A stretch of DNA of 64,000 nt from RBG-13-66-14 sp964436465 (GTDB taxonomy: Bacteria; RBG-13-66-14): contig CAYTCV010000004.1 of NCBI GenBank assembly GCA_964436465.1, positions 1-64,000 on the forward strand. Direction: 5' to 3'. The stretch's first letter is position 1; each line of letters begins with the position of its first letter. Positions 26,801-34,293 of the stretch are shown here, in pieces. The notes beneath the pieces were generated by a model, which saw only the letters and a list, made by a program, of their open reading frames with translations, had not been told where the DNA came from and did not search any database. The position numbers and the translations under genes were made by a program.

Positions 26801-26855
26801 ATTCATTTTCAACAAGGGGTTAAAACTCCCTACCTCGAAGAAGGAGAAAGAATGA
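23844..26855 (+). CDS. RND/MMPL-family exporter
   Basis: A 1003-residue inner-membrane protein with the two-fold RND layout. There is one N-terminal TM segment, a periplasmic loop (~35-210), a TM block (~215-370), a second TM at ~395, a large second loop (~415-825) and a final TM block (~835-990). The intramembrane motif near GIGVDYTIHF in the second half and GSAYAIHVVSRY in the first half is typical of COG1033/MMPL proteins, which move lipids and other hydrophobic molecules using the proton gradient. The second loop is unusually long. TTG start with AGGGGAA upstream. It overlaps the LolA-like gene by 4 nt. Confidence 0.92.
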   Translation: MEKIAAFIVRHRWPVLVAVLAVTGFFFWGMGKLEVKTDFMTSFDPNEPVVKLYDYMGQAFGGNDVALVALETDDVFRRDILGAMRGFARKAETLEGVDSVLCLTDMMDIRKTADGIEVGDLFNPGELPGQNEIDARRGYILGKEMYTGIFVSPSGRMAVILVRLTGNGKVDRVELGQELRRMADEEFTGTGVKLYYAGLPFQIYYINQIVLDDMGLLTPVVFGLVALVLGLFYRRLAGVFLPLAGVGFAVVWSLGLMGLTGTPISIMTGVLPVVLVAVGSAYAIHVVSRYVDERRLVGDRREATRRAFSHVGLPVLFAGLTTVVGFGSLASANIQIIREMGLFAAFGVFGAMVISLTLVPAVLAIIGGSVKHDFVNRIVEPGRISHAVSRFIEHRPRLISLGVLVLFIAGVVALPYVRREVNLVEFFPEDSTMRSSERVIERHFGGSVPMQVYVQGDIRHPSVLARMERIEKLMRSRVGHGAQSIGALLSELDFNLYGERRVPPTRAGVNELFYLIEGNNLLKNLVARGGYFPPDAVRRLAAFYPTSTQNDGETDAEEGLETEAVIVTNVSSSRTQEMIAHDKVVEEFLKHDVPRLESPVTVADLDETAFGELRDYQLGWLAWGLSQDAQYRGFKLGREEALLLLREMRLGEPVSLDAETIAGTLTPWVEDYVKNSGDVLLDDLAAQERLATAIAAVWRPGGSLYPDPAEISAAVESALPASYLAEYPDDPDWLADIISKRTTHLVQNAVVDRWTTEALGKLPGEFSIDAEFVSDLRGALFGLTDRTAYVPSDMAFRLTGEAPREIVPLLIAQSGFPRIYSVMEGKMVDNQKVSMAIAYVLVFFLLLAVMRNVVGGLLASIPILLTILLNFAIMALWGIPLDFVTMMIASLVIGIGVDYTIHFTESFRRELARSESPVTALERVLATTGRAVIINAASVAAGFLVLLASEIIPLRQFGVLVAVTMVASSLAALVILPAIYFTFRPKFIFNKGLKLPTSKKEKE

Positions 26856-27583
26856 GACGGTTAACTTCAATCAGCCTGATTCTGGCCCTCGGCGCGTGTG
26901 CGCCCGCCCTGGCCATCACCGCCCAGGGCATTCTGGACAAAATCTCCGACACCCTCACCGGCGCGGCCGACATGACCGCGGTGTATAAAATAACCGTCAC
27001 CGACGCCGACGGCTCCAGCCAGACTTCGACGATAAAAATCTGGACCCTGGGCGACGAGAAACGGATGCTCAAGTACACCTCCCCGTCCTCGGTGAAGGGC
27101 ATAGGCTTCCTGGTGCTGGGCGAGGACGAGATGTACTTCTACTCCCCCAGCCGGGCCGACGTCCGCCGCATCGCCGGTCACGCACGCAACGAGGGCTTCC
27201 ATAACACCGATTTCAGTTACAAGGACCTGGCGAGCTACGACTACTCCGCGGACTACACGGCGGAGCTGGTGCAGACCACCGACACGCAGTACAAGCTCAA
27301 GCTCACGCCGAAATCCGGCGCCGACACGGGCTACGCCAGCCTGGTCATGTGGGTCGACCGGGACACCTGGGTCTTCGACCGTATAGACTTCTACGATTCA
27401 TCGGGCCTCGTGAAACGGATGACCACGGGGTCGGTCTCGGTCCGGGACGGTTACACGACCCTGGGCGCCCTGCTGATGGTCAATCAGGAAAACGGCCACA
27501 AGACCCAAATCACCATCTCCAGCGTGGAGTACGACACCGGCCTCGAATCGTCCTTCTTCAGCCAGCGCGAGCTCAAGAAATGA
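26852..27583 (+). CDS. LolA-like outer-membrane lipoprotein-sorting protein
   Basis: A 243-residue periplasmic protein with signal peptide MRRLTSISLILALGACAPALA. The mature part has the half-barrel LolA/LolB-like pattern of PF17131 (LolA_like): DMTAVYKITV, IKIWTLGDEKRML, GIGFLVLGEDEMYFYSPS and DFSYKDLASYDY. Such proteins occur with RND exporters and are thought to carry a lipidic cargo across the periplasm. The Cys in LGACAP could be a lipobox, but Ala-Ala cleavage also fits. It is translationally coupled to the exporter (ATGA) and 8 nt before the barrel gene. Confidence 0.88.
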   Translation: MRRLTSISLILALGACAPALAITAQGILDKISDTLTGAADMTAVYKITVTDADGSSQTSTIKIWTLGDEKRMLKYTSPSSVKGIGFLVLGEDEMYFYSPSRADVRRIAGHARNEGFHNTDFSYKDLASYDYSADYTAELVQTTDTQYKLKLTPKSGADTGYASLVMWVDRDTWVFDRIDFYDSSGLVKRMTTGSVSVRDGYTTLGALLMVNQENGHKTQITISSVEYDTGLESSFFSQRELKK

Positions 27584-27591
27584 GGGGGTGC

Positions 27592-29052
27592 ATGATGAGC
27601 TGTAAACCCGTCGTACTTATTCTGGCGCTCCTGGCGGCCGCCTCGACGGCTCAGGAGGACGAAACCGGCGAGGTGGAGTACCCGGACGAACCGAGCGCGG
27701 CGAGCTACGCCCCCGGCGAATCCGACGCGGGCGCGGTAGCGGAGGATTCCGGCCTGGTGCCTGAAATCGAGCTGGGCGCCACTATCACCGTGGACCTGCG
27801 CCACCTGACCGAACCGCCCCACACCTTCACCTACAACGAAAACGACCTATTCCTCTCCGTAGCGACCAAGTGGGAGAAGGCCGAGGCCGCCGGCAGCCTG
27901 CGCCTGCGCGGGCTGGGATTCTCCACCGCCTCCTCCTCGGCCGACCTGGAGTACATCGGCTACGTGGACCCGTGGAGCCTGGAGCTCGAGAGCGCCTACC
28001 TCAACCTCTACGGCCTGCCCCTGGACCCGGTGGACATCTCCATCGGCAAGCAGGAAATCGGCTGGGGCGTCGGCGACAAGCTGCGGACCTACGACGAGGT
28101 CAATCCCGGCGACTACGAGGACCCGCTGGATTTCGGCGAGCATCTGGGCGTGAACATGGTGCGGCTGACCGGTTGGTTCTCGGGAGCCTGCTTCCTGGAG
28201 GGCGTCTTCATCCCCGGCTTCACCCCGGCCCGTCTCCCGGGCGCGCGGTGGCAAGAGGTCCCGGAGATGGACCTCGGCGAGTTCATGGGTCTTCCGCTGT
28301 GGCTGTCGCAGCTCTCCACGCCGGTCGAGCTACCGGAGTCCTCCCTGGCCGAATCGGCCCGGTACGGAGCCCGGTTCCGGGGCAGCCTGGGGCCGGTGGA
28401 CCTCGAGCTGGCGTACCTTTACACCCGGGAGCAACTCCCGGTGGCCACGGAACTGACCGTGGAGCCGACCGTGGACCCCGACGCGCCTCCCTTCACCATC
28501 CCGGTGAACGTCACCGCTACGGGCACCTTCCCCCGGCGGCACATCATCGGGGCCTCCTTCGCCGCCGATGTTTTCGACCTGGGTCTGTGGGGCGAGGCGG
28601 CGGCCTACATCTACCCCGAGGATATTACCCAGACCCAGACCAGCCCCCTGGGCACCACCGAGACCGTCCTCTATCCCAAAGGCGTGTTCTTCAAGTGGAT
28701 GGGCGGCATCGACTACAGCTTCGACGGTTTCTATACTCAACTCCAGTACATCCACGGCCTGTACGACGAGCGCGGCGCCGCCGAGATGGGCGACTACTTC
28801 GTCCTCGCCGTGGAGAAGGGCCTGTTTTACGACGCGCTGAAAATCCGCCTGGCCGCGGGAGTGGAGGTGCCGGACTTCGAGACCCTCGACCAGAACTGGG
28901 GCTTCATACTCCTGCCCGAGCTCACCTACCAGCCGCTCACGGGATTGAACGTGATTCTCGGCGGTTACTGGCTCGAGGGCGAGGGCGACTCCAAGTTCGC
29001 CGGGATGGAGAAAAACGACGAGGTGTACCTGAAGGTCCGCGTGGACCTGTAA
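27592..29052 (+). CDS. Outer-membrane beta-barrel protein, DUF1302-like
   Basis: A 486-residue exported protein. The chosen ATG-ATG start has GAGGGGGTG upstream and a signal peptide (VVLILALLAAASTAQ). After an acidic linker (~20-60), the protein alternates short amphipathic strands such as AAGSLRLRG, LELESAYLNLYG and FYTQLQYIHGLYD, and ends in KVRVDL, close to a barrel C-terminal strand. The motif KQEIGWGVGDKLR and then NPGDYEDPLDFGEH resembles DUF1302 outer-membrane proteins, which are found with RND exporters. It completes a chain from inner membrane through periplasm to outer membrane. The open frame upstream of 27592 is not used. Confidence 0.82.
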   Translation: MMSCKPVVLILALLAAASTAQEDETGEVEYPDEPSAASYAPGESDAGAVAEDSGLVPEIELGATITVDLRHLTEPPHTFTYNENDLFLSVATKWEKAEAAGSLRLRGLGFSTASSSADLEYIGYVDPWSLELESAYLNLYGLPLDPVDISIGKQEIGWGVGDKLRTYDEVNPGDYEDPLDFGEHLGVNMVRLTGWFSGACFLEGVFIPGFTPARLPGARWQEVPEMDLGEFMGLPLWLSQLSTPVELPESSLAESARYGARFRGSLGPVDLELAYLYTREQLPVATELTVEPTVDPDAPPFTIPVNVTATGTFPRRHIIGASFAADVFDLGLWGEAAAYIYPEDITQTQTSPLGTTETVLYPKGVFFKWMGGIDYSFDGFYTQLQYIHGLYDERGAAEMGDYFVLAVEKGLFYDALKIRLAAGVEVPDFETLDQNWGFILLPELTYQPLTGLNVILGGYWLEGEGDSKFAGMEKNDEVYLKVRVDL

Positions 29053-29070
29053 GCCGGGCATTCAATACTG

Positions 29071-29098
29071 AAAAAGCGGGCCCCACGGCCCGTTTTTT
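29071..29098. terminator. Bidirectional terminator after the export operon
   Basis: A run, CGGGCC (29077-29082), loop CCAC, GGCCCG (29087-29092), T run. It can end the export operon and the convergent TonB-like gene. Confidence 0.88.
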
Positions 29099-29118
29099 CT
29101 TTCGGTTGACTTACAGAT

Positions 29119-29745
29119 TTAGGGGAAATACTCCGGCTGGCGGTAGGCGACTGTCCGCTCCAGCACCCAGCCCACCGGCTCGCCGTTCACGGTGGCCGGA
29201 TTCCACAGGGTTTTGGCGAAGAAGTCCAGGGCGTCCAGGTCGGCCTCGCGGCGGCCCGAGCTCTCGATGACCCACACCTTCCCCGGTCGGCCGTCCGGCG
29301 TGACGTACACGCCCACCCGGACCTCGCCCTCCCAGCGGCGGTCGTTCAGCTTCAGGGGCGGGGCGTCGGGGAGGAAGATGCCGGTCGGCTCGACCACGCA
29401 TACCGATGAGGGCATATCCGGGGAGGAGCCGAGGTCGGCCTCACCAATCGGTTCGCCCAGGCTTGCCGATTCGAGTGAAAGCGGCCGGGATTCGATTCCC
29501 GTGGAATCCGCGGCGAGCCCGGTCTCCGCCGAGGCCGGCACGGTCATAGGCGCCGGGACGATGGCCTCGGGCATCCCCGGCGGCTCTACAGCCGGCTCCG
29601 CTTCCAGGTCCACGACGACGGGCAGCTCGTTACAGGCCCGCGCGGGGGGCTCCACGGAGGCCGGACCGGCCACCAGCGCCCGCAGGAAAAGCAGGTGCGC
29701 CAGGACGGAGAGGAGAATGCCGTTTCTGATGAGGCCGGTTCTCAC
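29119..29745 (-). CDS. TonB-like protein (copy 1)
   Basis: A 208-residue protein with one N-terminal membrane segment (ILLSVLAHLLFLRALVAG, ~10-27), a proline/alanine/glutamate-rich linker (~28-125) and a C-terminal TonB-like domain. The last includes GEVRVGVYVTPDGRPGKVWVI, then ESSGRREADLDALDFF and LWNPATVNGEPV. This order matches energy transducers that couple the proton motive force to outer-membrane receptors. The start is GTG. A paralogue lies just upstream on the same strand with the same ESSGR-x-DAD element. No ExbB/ExbD or receptor gene is in the window. Confidence 0.83.
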   Translation of the reverse strand: MRTGLIRNGILLSVLAHLLFLRALVAGPASVEPPARACNELPVVVDLEAEPAVEPPGMPEAIVPAPMTVPASAETGLAADSTGIESRPLSLESASLGEPIGEADLGSSPDMPSSVCVVEPTGIFLPDAPPLKLNDRRWEGEVRVGVYVTPDGRPGKVWVIESSGRREADLDALDFFAKTLWNPATVNGEPVGWVLERTVAYRQPEYFP

Positions 29746-29802
29746 GCGTTCGAGGCTCCGAAATTTTTGGGGAAACGTCGGCTGCCGACCCGATTTTACA
29801 AT

Positions 29803-29824
29803 AAAAAAGGCGGCCTTCGCCGCC
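29803..29824 (-). terminator. Intrinsic terminator after TonB-like copy 2
   Basis: On the minus strand GGCGGC, loop GAAG, GCCGCC, six T (complement of 29803-29808). Confidence 0.88.
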
Positions 29825-29835
29825 CCGGTCCGGGT

Positions 29836-30483
29836 CTAAAACATGGTCGTCTGATAGGCCATTTCGTAGGGTACTTTTACGAAGAGGCGGCAGATGGTGG
29901 GTTTCCCGTCCACGGTAGCCGGCCGCCATTCGGTGTCGCGGTAGCAGGTCAGGGCGTCGCGGTCGGCATCCTCCCGGCCGGAGGATTCCTCCACCCACAG
30001 GTCCACCAGACGCCCCTGGGCATCAATCAGGAGCCCCAGCGTGACCGTCCCCTCCCACCGGGAGCTGGCGAGGGACTCCGGCATGACCGGGTTGTGCCGC
30101 CCGCTGACGAGGACCGGCTGGACGATGACGGCCGGCACGTTGTAGTTGTAACGGAAATCGAAGGTTTCCACCGCCGGCGTCGTCTGGTCGCTCTCGTCCT
30201 CCGGCTGGCCCTGCTCCTTCTCGGTTTCGATGTCCCTGTCCTCGACCACGATGGGCTGTGTAATCCCATCTATCAGCTGGCGGATGGTCGCCAGGCGCTG
30301 CGGCTCGGCATCGGGCTCGGTGACGATGGACAGTACGCTTATGGGCCCACCGTTGTAGTTCGGCGGCTCCCCCCGCGCCACCCCGAGCCGGATGACCCAC
30401 ATCAAAATCAGCAGGTTGACCAGCAGGGACAACAGCAGGTAGCGGCGAATCCCGCGCCAACCTTGATTGTTTTGTTCCATCAT
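29836..30483 (-). CDS. TonB-like protein (copy 2)
   Basis: A 215-residue protein with an N-terminal membrane segment (YLLLSLLVNLLILMWVI, ~15-31), a polar linker of low complexity (~38-115, rich in E and T) and a C-terminal TonB-like domain: GTVTLGLLIDAQGRLVDLW, then EESSGREDADRDAL and EWRPATVDGKP. It is a paralogue of the next gene on the same strand, but a terminator separates the two, so each has its own expression. The divergent neighbour is mtnA. Partner receptors are unknown. Confidence 0.83.
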   Translation of the reverse strand: MMEQNNQGWRGIRRYLLLSLLVNLLILMWVIRLGVARGEPPNYNGGPISVLSIVTEPDAEPQRLATIRQLIDGITQPIVVEDRDIETEKEQGQPEDESDQTTPAVETFDFRYNYNVPAVIVQPVLVSGRHNPVMPESLASSRWEGTVTLGLLIDAQGRLVDLWVEESSGREDADRDALTCYRDTEWRPATVDGKPTICRLFVKVPYEMAYQTTMF

Positions 30484-30552
30484 GCACCGGGGCTTGACAG
30501 GGCGCTTCCGAGATGGGATGGTTTAGCGGTCAACCCTACCGGAGGTCGCGCC

Positions 30553-31593
30553 GTGCCGGTGAAAACCATCGCCTGGGAGAACGATTCACTGGTAATCCTC
30601 GACCAAACCCGGCTGCCGACCGAGGAGCGCTACGTCGTCCTGGAGACCGTCGAGGACGTCCACCGGGCCGTCAAGCGGCTCGAAGTCCGCGGCGCCCCGG
30701 CCATCGGTGTCGCGGCGGCGCTGGGCCTGTACGTCGCCGTCCGGGACGGCTCTTTCACTACATACGATAGCCTCAAAAAGGCGATTCGTCAAGCGGCGGA
30801 TTACCTGGCGTCGAGCCGACCCACGGCGGTCAACCTCACCTGGGCCCTGGAGCGGATGGCGGCCGTGGCCGAACGGACGCCCGGAGCGGAGCCGGAGGCC
30901 GTGAAACGGGCCCTTTTAACCGAGGCGCTCGCCATCCTGGCCGAGGACCGGGACACCTGCCGGGCCATCGGGCGCCACGGTCAGGCGCTCCTCGCGGACG
31001 GCTCTTCCGTTCTGACCCACTGCAACGCGGGGGGGCTGGCCACCGTGGACTACGGCACCGCCCTGGGCGTCGTCTACGCCGCGGTGGAGGCGGGGAAGAA
31101 AATCCGCGTCTTCGCCGACGAGACCCGGCCGCTGTTGCAGGGGGCCAGACTCACCGCCTGGGAGCTGGAGAAATCCGGCGTGCCGGTCACGCTCATCTGC
31201 GACGACATGGCGGCCACGGTGATGGCCCGCGGTCTGGTGGACTGCGTCGTAACCGGGGCGGACCGCATAGCCGCCAACGGCGACACGGCCAATAAAATCG
31301 GCACCTACGGCCTGGCCGTCCTGGCCCGGGAGCACGGCCTGCCGTTCTACGTCGCCGCCCCGCTCTCAACTTTCGATTTCAGCCTCCCCGCCGGGGACGG
31401 GATTCCCATCGAGGAACGTGACCCGGACGAGGTCCGCCGGTTCCGCGGCGTTCAAACCGCACCGGCGGAGGTGGACGTTTTCAATCCCGCCTTCGACGTG
31501 ACCCCTCACCGCTACGTCACCGCCTTCATCACCGAGCGCGGGGTCGTCCGGCCGCCGTTCGGGGAGACGTTGAAAGGTTTGTCCGGTCTTTAA
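30553..31593 (+). CDS. mtnA: S-methyl-5-thioribose-1-phosphate isomerase
   Basis: A 346-residue aldose-ketose isomerase of the methionine salvage pathway, converting MTR-1-P to MTRu-1-P. Family motifs are RGAPAIGVAAALG near residue 48, the catalytic Cys in HCNAGGLATVDYGTALGV near 157 and the catalytic Asp in TGADRIAANGDTANKIGTYG near 235. The GTG start at 30553 has GGAGGT six nt upstream; a long in-frame extension upstream runs through the divergent gene and is rejected. No other salvage gene is adjacent. Paralogues act on ribose-1,5-bisphosphate, but the motifs here favour MtnA. Confidence 0.95.
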   Translation: MPVKTIAWENDSLVILDQTRLPTEERYVVLETVEDVHRAVKRLEVRGAPAIGVAAALGLYVAVRDGSFTTYDSLKKAIRQAADYLASSRPTAVNLTWALERMAAVAERTPGAEPEAVKRALLTEALAILAEDRDTCRAIGRHGQALLADGSSVLTHCNAGGLATVDYGTALGVVYAAVEAGKKIRVFADETRPLLQGARLTAWELEKSGVPVTLICDDMAATVMARGLVDCVVTGADRIAANGDTANKIGTYGLAVLAREHGLPFYVAAPLSTFDFSLPAGDGIPIEERDPDEVRRFRGVQTAPAEVDVFNPAFDVTPHRYVTAFITERGVVRPPFGETLKGLSGL

Positions 31594-31611
31594 ACCGCTC
31601 GGTTCACGCAT

Positions 31612-31860
31612 AAAAAAAGAGCGGCTCAACTCGTCCCGCCCGAGATTCCAGGCTCCTTACCCATATGGGGAAGCCGCTCGTTTACAGACACGGCGAGGAA
31701 GGGACTCCCCACCCGGCGTTCAGGTGTACAGAGGTCGCCGTACATTCGCGGGCGGGCACAGAGGCCCGCCCCTACGTCATCGAAAACTAACACGACGGGG
31801 AAGGGATTTGCTTCGCATAACTCGATTCTCACGGTTCCGCGCCCTACGTTCTCCCGTATA
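31612..31860. repeat. Structured intergenic region, candidate dispersed repeat or RNA
   Basis: The 309-nt gap between mtnA and the BMP gene holds several inverted repeats. GAGCGGCT (31619-31626) pairs with AGCCGCTC (31672-31679) and is followed on the minus strand by seven T. CGGCG (31715-31719) can pair with CGCCG (31737-31741). GGGCGGGC (31750-31757) pairs with GCCCGCCC (31764-31771). On the minus strand this reads as a chain of hairpins ending in a terminator-like structure. No credible gene is seen here. Copies elsewhere in the genome would be needed to prove a repeat. Confidence 0.45.
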
Positions 31861-31882
31861 AAAAGGCGGGCCCCAACCCGCC
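31860..31882 (-). terminator. Terminator after the BMP-family gene
   Basis: On the minus strand GGCGGG, 6-nt loop, CCCGCC, then five T (complement of 31860-31864). Confidence 0.88.
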
Positions 31883-31902
31883 ATCGGTCGCATCCGAGAC
31901 CT

Positions 31903-32949
31903 CTACATCACCGGTTTTTCGGCCGGCTCCTCCGCCAGCATCTCCGCCTCCCGGGCGTCCAGCTCGGCGAAGACCCGCCGGACCATCTCCTCGGCCCCTT
32001 CGGGCATCAGCGCCTCGTTGTAGCGGTCCACGTAGTACCCCAGGCCGTTGTTGCCCAGCGGGACATCTATTAAGCCGCCTGTAAAGCCTTGGTGGATGGC
32101 CTTCTCCAGAACGTCGTACAGCGCGTCGTTGATGTTGCGCAGCATGCTGGTGAGGATGTGCCCCTTCTCTATCCAGTTCTGGTTCAGGTCGCTGCCGATG
32201 GCCAGCCGGTTGTAATTTTTGGCCATCAGAAACACCGCCTCGGCGCTCTTGCCGCAGAAGGCGAAGATGATGTCCACGTTACGGCCGTACTGCTTGCGGG
32301 CCAGGAACTCGGCGCGCTGCGGGTTGTTGAGGGCGTCGGGTCCGGAGCCGATGAAATCCGCGATGACTTCGATTTCGGGGACCTCCCGCCCCTCGTCGCG
32401 CAGAAGCCCGGCGGCGAGCATCGCCCCCTCCTGGAAACCGGCCAGCACCCGTCGGCTGGAGCGGTCCTCGAAGGCCCCGATGAAGCCGATGCGGCCCGTC
32501 CGGGTGGTCATCGCCGCGATGACACCCATGGAGACCGCGGCCCGGCGGCTCTCCAGCGAGAGGGCGACCACGTTCTCCATCTCCATTTCCCCGTCCACCA
32601 GGATGAAGTGCTGGCCCGGGTGGGCGAGGGCCACCGGCTCCAGGTCGGAGGGGTCGCAGGCCACCACGATGCAGTCCAGGCTGCTCGAGGCCAGCTCTTC
32701 CAGAAAGCCCTGCAGCTCCTGTTGATTGCGCGGCTCCCGCTCGGTGAGGATGACCCGGTAATCGCGCACCGACCGGGACACGGCCAGCTTGATGGCCTCG
32801 TTGAAGGACTTGTCGTTGCTCCCCCCCAGGCCGTAGATGACGCCCAGCTTGAACTTGCCCTCCACGTCGGAGGAGTCCTCGCAGGCGGTCGAGAGGAAGA
32901 GGGCGCAGAAAAGGCCGACGAGCGCCAGGAGCTTGAGCCGATTCGTCAT
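31903..32949 (-). CDS. BMP/PnrA-family substrate-binding lipoprotein
   Basis: A 348-residue lipoprotein with lipobox LFLSTAC (Cys about 23). The body is a type I periplasmic binding fold of the BMP family. Marks are KLGVIYGLGGSNDKSFNEA near residue 35, TGRIGFIGAFEDRSSRRVLAGFQEGA near 155 and VDIIFAFCGKSAEAVF near 225. Relatives bind nucleosides (PnrA) or other small ligands for ABC importers. No permease or ATPase gene is adjacent, so it may work with a distant transporter or as a sensor. The ATG at 32949 overlaps the waaA stop codon (ATGA), so it is coupled to LPS-core synthesis. Confidence 0.9.
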   Translation of the reverse strand: MTNRLKLLALVGLFCALFLSTACEDSSDVEGKFKLGVIYGLGGSNDKSFNEAIKLAVSRSVRDYRVILTEREPRNQQELQGFLEELASSSLDCIVVACDPSDLEPVALAHPGQHFILVDGEMEMENVVALSLESRRAAVSMGVIAAMTTRTGRIGFIGAFEDRSSRRVLAGFQEGAMLAAGLLRDEGREVPEIEVIADFIGSGPDALNNPQRAEFLARKQYGRNVDIIFAFCGKSAEAVFLMAKNYNRLAIGSDLNQNWIEKGHILTSMLRNINDALYDVLEKAIHQGFTGGLIDVPLGNNGLGYYVDRYNEALMPEGAEEMVRRVFAELDAREAEMLAEEPAEKPVM

Positions 32950-34256
32950 TCCCACGGCCTCCCCGGTGAGGGGCTGTAAAGATTTTCCAGGCGGTCCGCG
33001 ATGCGGGCGGAGGCGCCGGCCCGTTCCTCGCAGTACCTTCTCGCGGCGGCGCCCTTCGAGCGGGCCTCCGTCGGGTCCTTTAACAACCGTCGCAGCGCAT
33101 GTTCCAGCTGGCCGAAATCCCCGACCCGCTCAGCGATACCCGCCCCGGCGAGTTCCACCGCCTCCGCCGAGTTACCGATTCGGGGGCCGAAGACCAGCGC
33201 CGCCCCGAAGGCCGCCGGTTCCAGGACGTTGTGCAGCCCGCGGTCCCAGAAACCGCCGCCGACGTACGCCACCCGGGCCAGGGAGTAGAGCTCGAAGAGG
33301 CAGCCCACCGTGTCCACGAGGACCAACCGACCCGCGGCGACGCCTCCCCGCTCGACCACCGCCGTCAGTCTCTCGGGGGTAAATCCCCGGTCGGTCAAGA
33401 AGGATTCTATCCCCCCCAGGCGCCCCCCGTCAACGTGGTGGGGAGCCAGGACCACCGCCAGGTCTTCCCGCTCGGACAGGAGCTTTACGAGGATGGGCAG
33501 GAGCCCCTCATCGTCGGGGGGGTGGGTGCTGCCGCAGACGAGGACCGGCCCGGCGTGTGCGAAGCGGATGGGCGGCCCGCCGGCCGAATCACGGCGCGTC
33601 AGGACGGCGTCGAACTTGGAGTCGCCGGCGACCTCCACCCCCGCGGAGTAAACCGCCCGGAGGAAGCGGGCGCTCAGTTCGTCGGCGGCGCCGATGAAGC
33701 TGCAGGCGTGGAAGACCGCCCGATAAAAACCTCGCAGGAGCGGATGGGCCACCCCGGAACGACGGTGAACGGCGGCCGAGACCAGGGCCACGGGCACGCC
33801 GACCTCCCGGGCGGTCCAGGCCAGCTCCGGCCACATATCGAACTTGACGAAACAGACGAGATGGGGCTTAATAATCTCGAGGAGCCGCCGCGCCGCCGTC
33901 GGGGAATCCAGCGGCAGAAGAAAGACGCAATCGGTCAGCTCCGCGTGGCGGCCGTGCCGCAGACCGGTTTCGGAGAAGAAGCTCAGGCAGACGGTCAGGC
34001 CGTCGCCGTGGCGTCGGCGCAGCTCGGCGATGATGGGGCGGGCCTGCTCGAACTCCCCCAAAGAAGCGCAGTGGAACCACAGACGCGGCTTGTCGCGTCC
34101 GAGACGCCCTGCGGCCTCCTTCAGGGCGGCGCGCCAACCGCGGCGGGCGGCGAGACCGGAACGCGCCTCGGCGTTCACCAGAGCGGCGAAGGGAGCGGCG
34201 AGGCGGACGAACGGAGCGAGGAAGAGGTCGTAGAGGAGGCGCCAGAATTCCAGCAT
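32946..34256 (-). CDS. waaA: 3-deoxy-D-manno-octulosonic acid (Kdo) transferase
   Basis: A 436-residue GT30 enzyme that adds Kdo to the lipid A precursor, at the inner membrane. The N-terminal membrane helix LEFWRLLYDLFLAPFVRLA is followed by the acceptor loop WFHCASLGEFEQARPII, with the catalytic-base Glu in GEFE. The Kdo-type GT-B C-terminal domain includes VLVCGSTHPPDDEG and YVGGGFWDRGLHNVLEPAA. The ATG at 34256 fits family N-termini; the frame is open for 69 more codons upstream, but these have no family match. A consensus promoter places the start of transcription at or within a base of the ATG, so the mRNA may be leaderless. It shows the organism is diderm with LPS. Confidence 0.94.
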   Translation of the reverse strand: MLEFWRLLYDLFLAPFVRLAAPFAALVNAEARSGLAARRGWRAALKEAAGRLGRDKPRLWFHCASLGEFEQARPIIAELRRRHGDGLTVCLSFFSETGLRHGRHAELTDCVFLLPLDSPTAARRLLEIIKPHLVCFVKFDMWPELAWTAREVGVPVALVSAAVHRRSGVAHPLLRGFYRAVFHACSFIGAADELSARFLRAVYSAGVEVAGDSKFDAVLTRRDSAGGPPIRFAHAGPVLVCGSTHPPDDEGLLPILVKLLSEREDLAVVLAPHHVDGGRLGGIESFLTDRGFTPERLTAVVERGGVAAGRLVLVDTVGCLFELYSLARVAYVGGGFWDRGLHNVLEPAAFGAALVFGPRIGNSAEAVELAGAGIAERVGDFGQLEHALRRLLKDPTEARSKGAAARRYCEERAGASARIADRLENLYSPSPGRPWE

Positions 34257-34262
34257 GGGCGG

Positions 34263-34291
34263 ATTATACGACGCCTCACGGGGTGAGTAAA
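34263..34291 (-). promoter_or_regulatory. waaA promoter, predicted leaderless
   Basis: On the minus strand TTTACT (complement of 34286-34291), 17-nt spacer, TATAAT (complement of 34263-34268). The ATG starts only six nt after the -10 box, and no Shine-Dalgarno site fits between. Confidence 0.7.
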
Positions 34292-34293
34292 GG

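Noticed and set aside
31626..31832. A 68-codon minus-strand frame in the mtnA-BMP gap
   Set aside because: It lies across the hairpin region and its coding potential looks like a by-product of the repeats; no ribosome-binding site.
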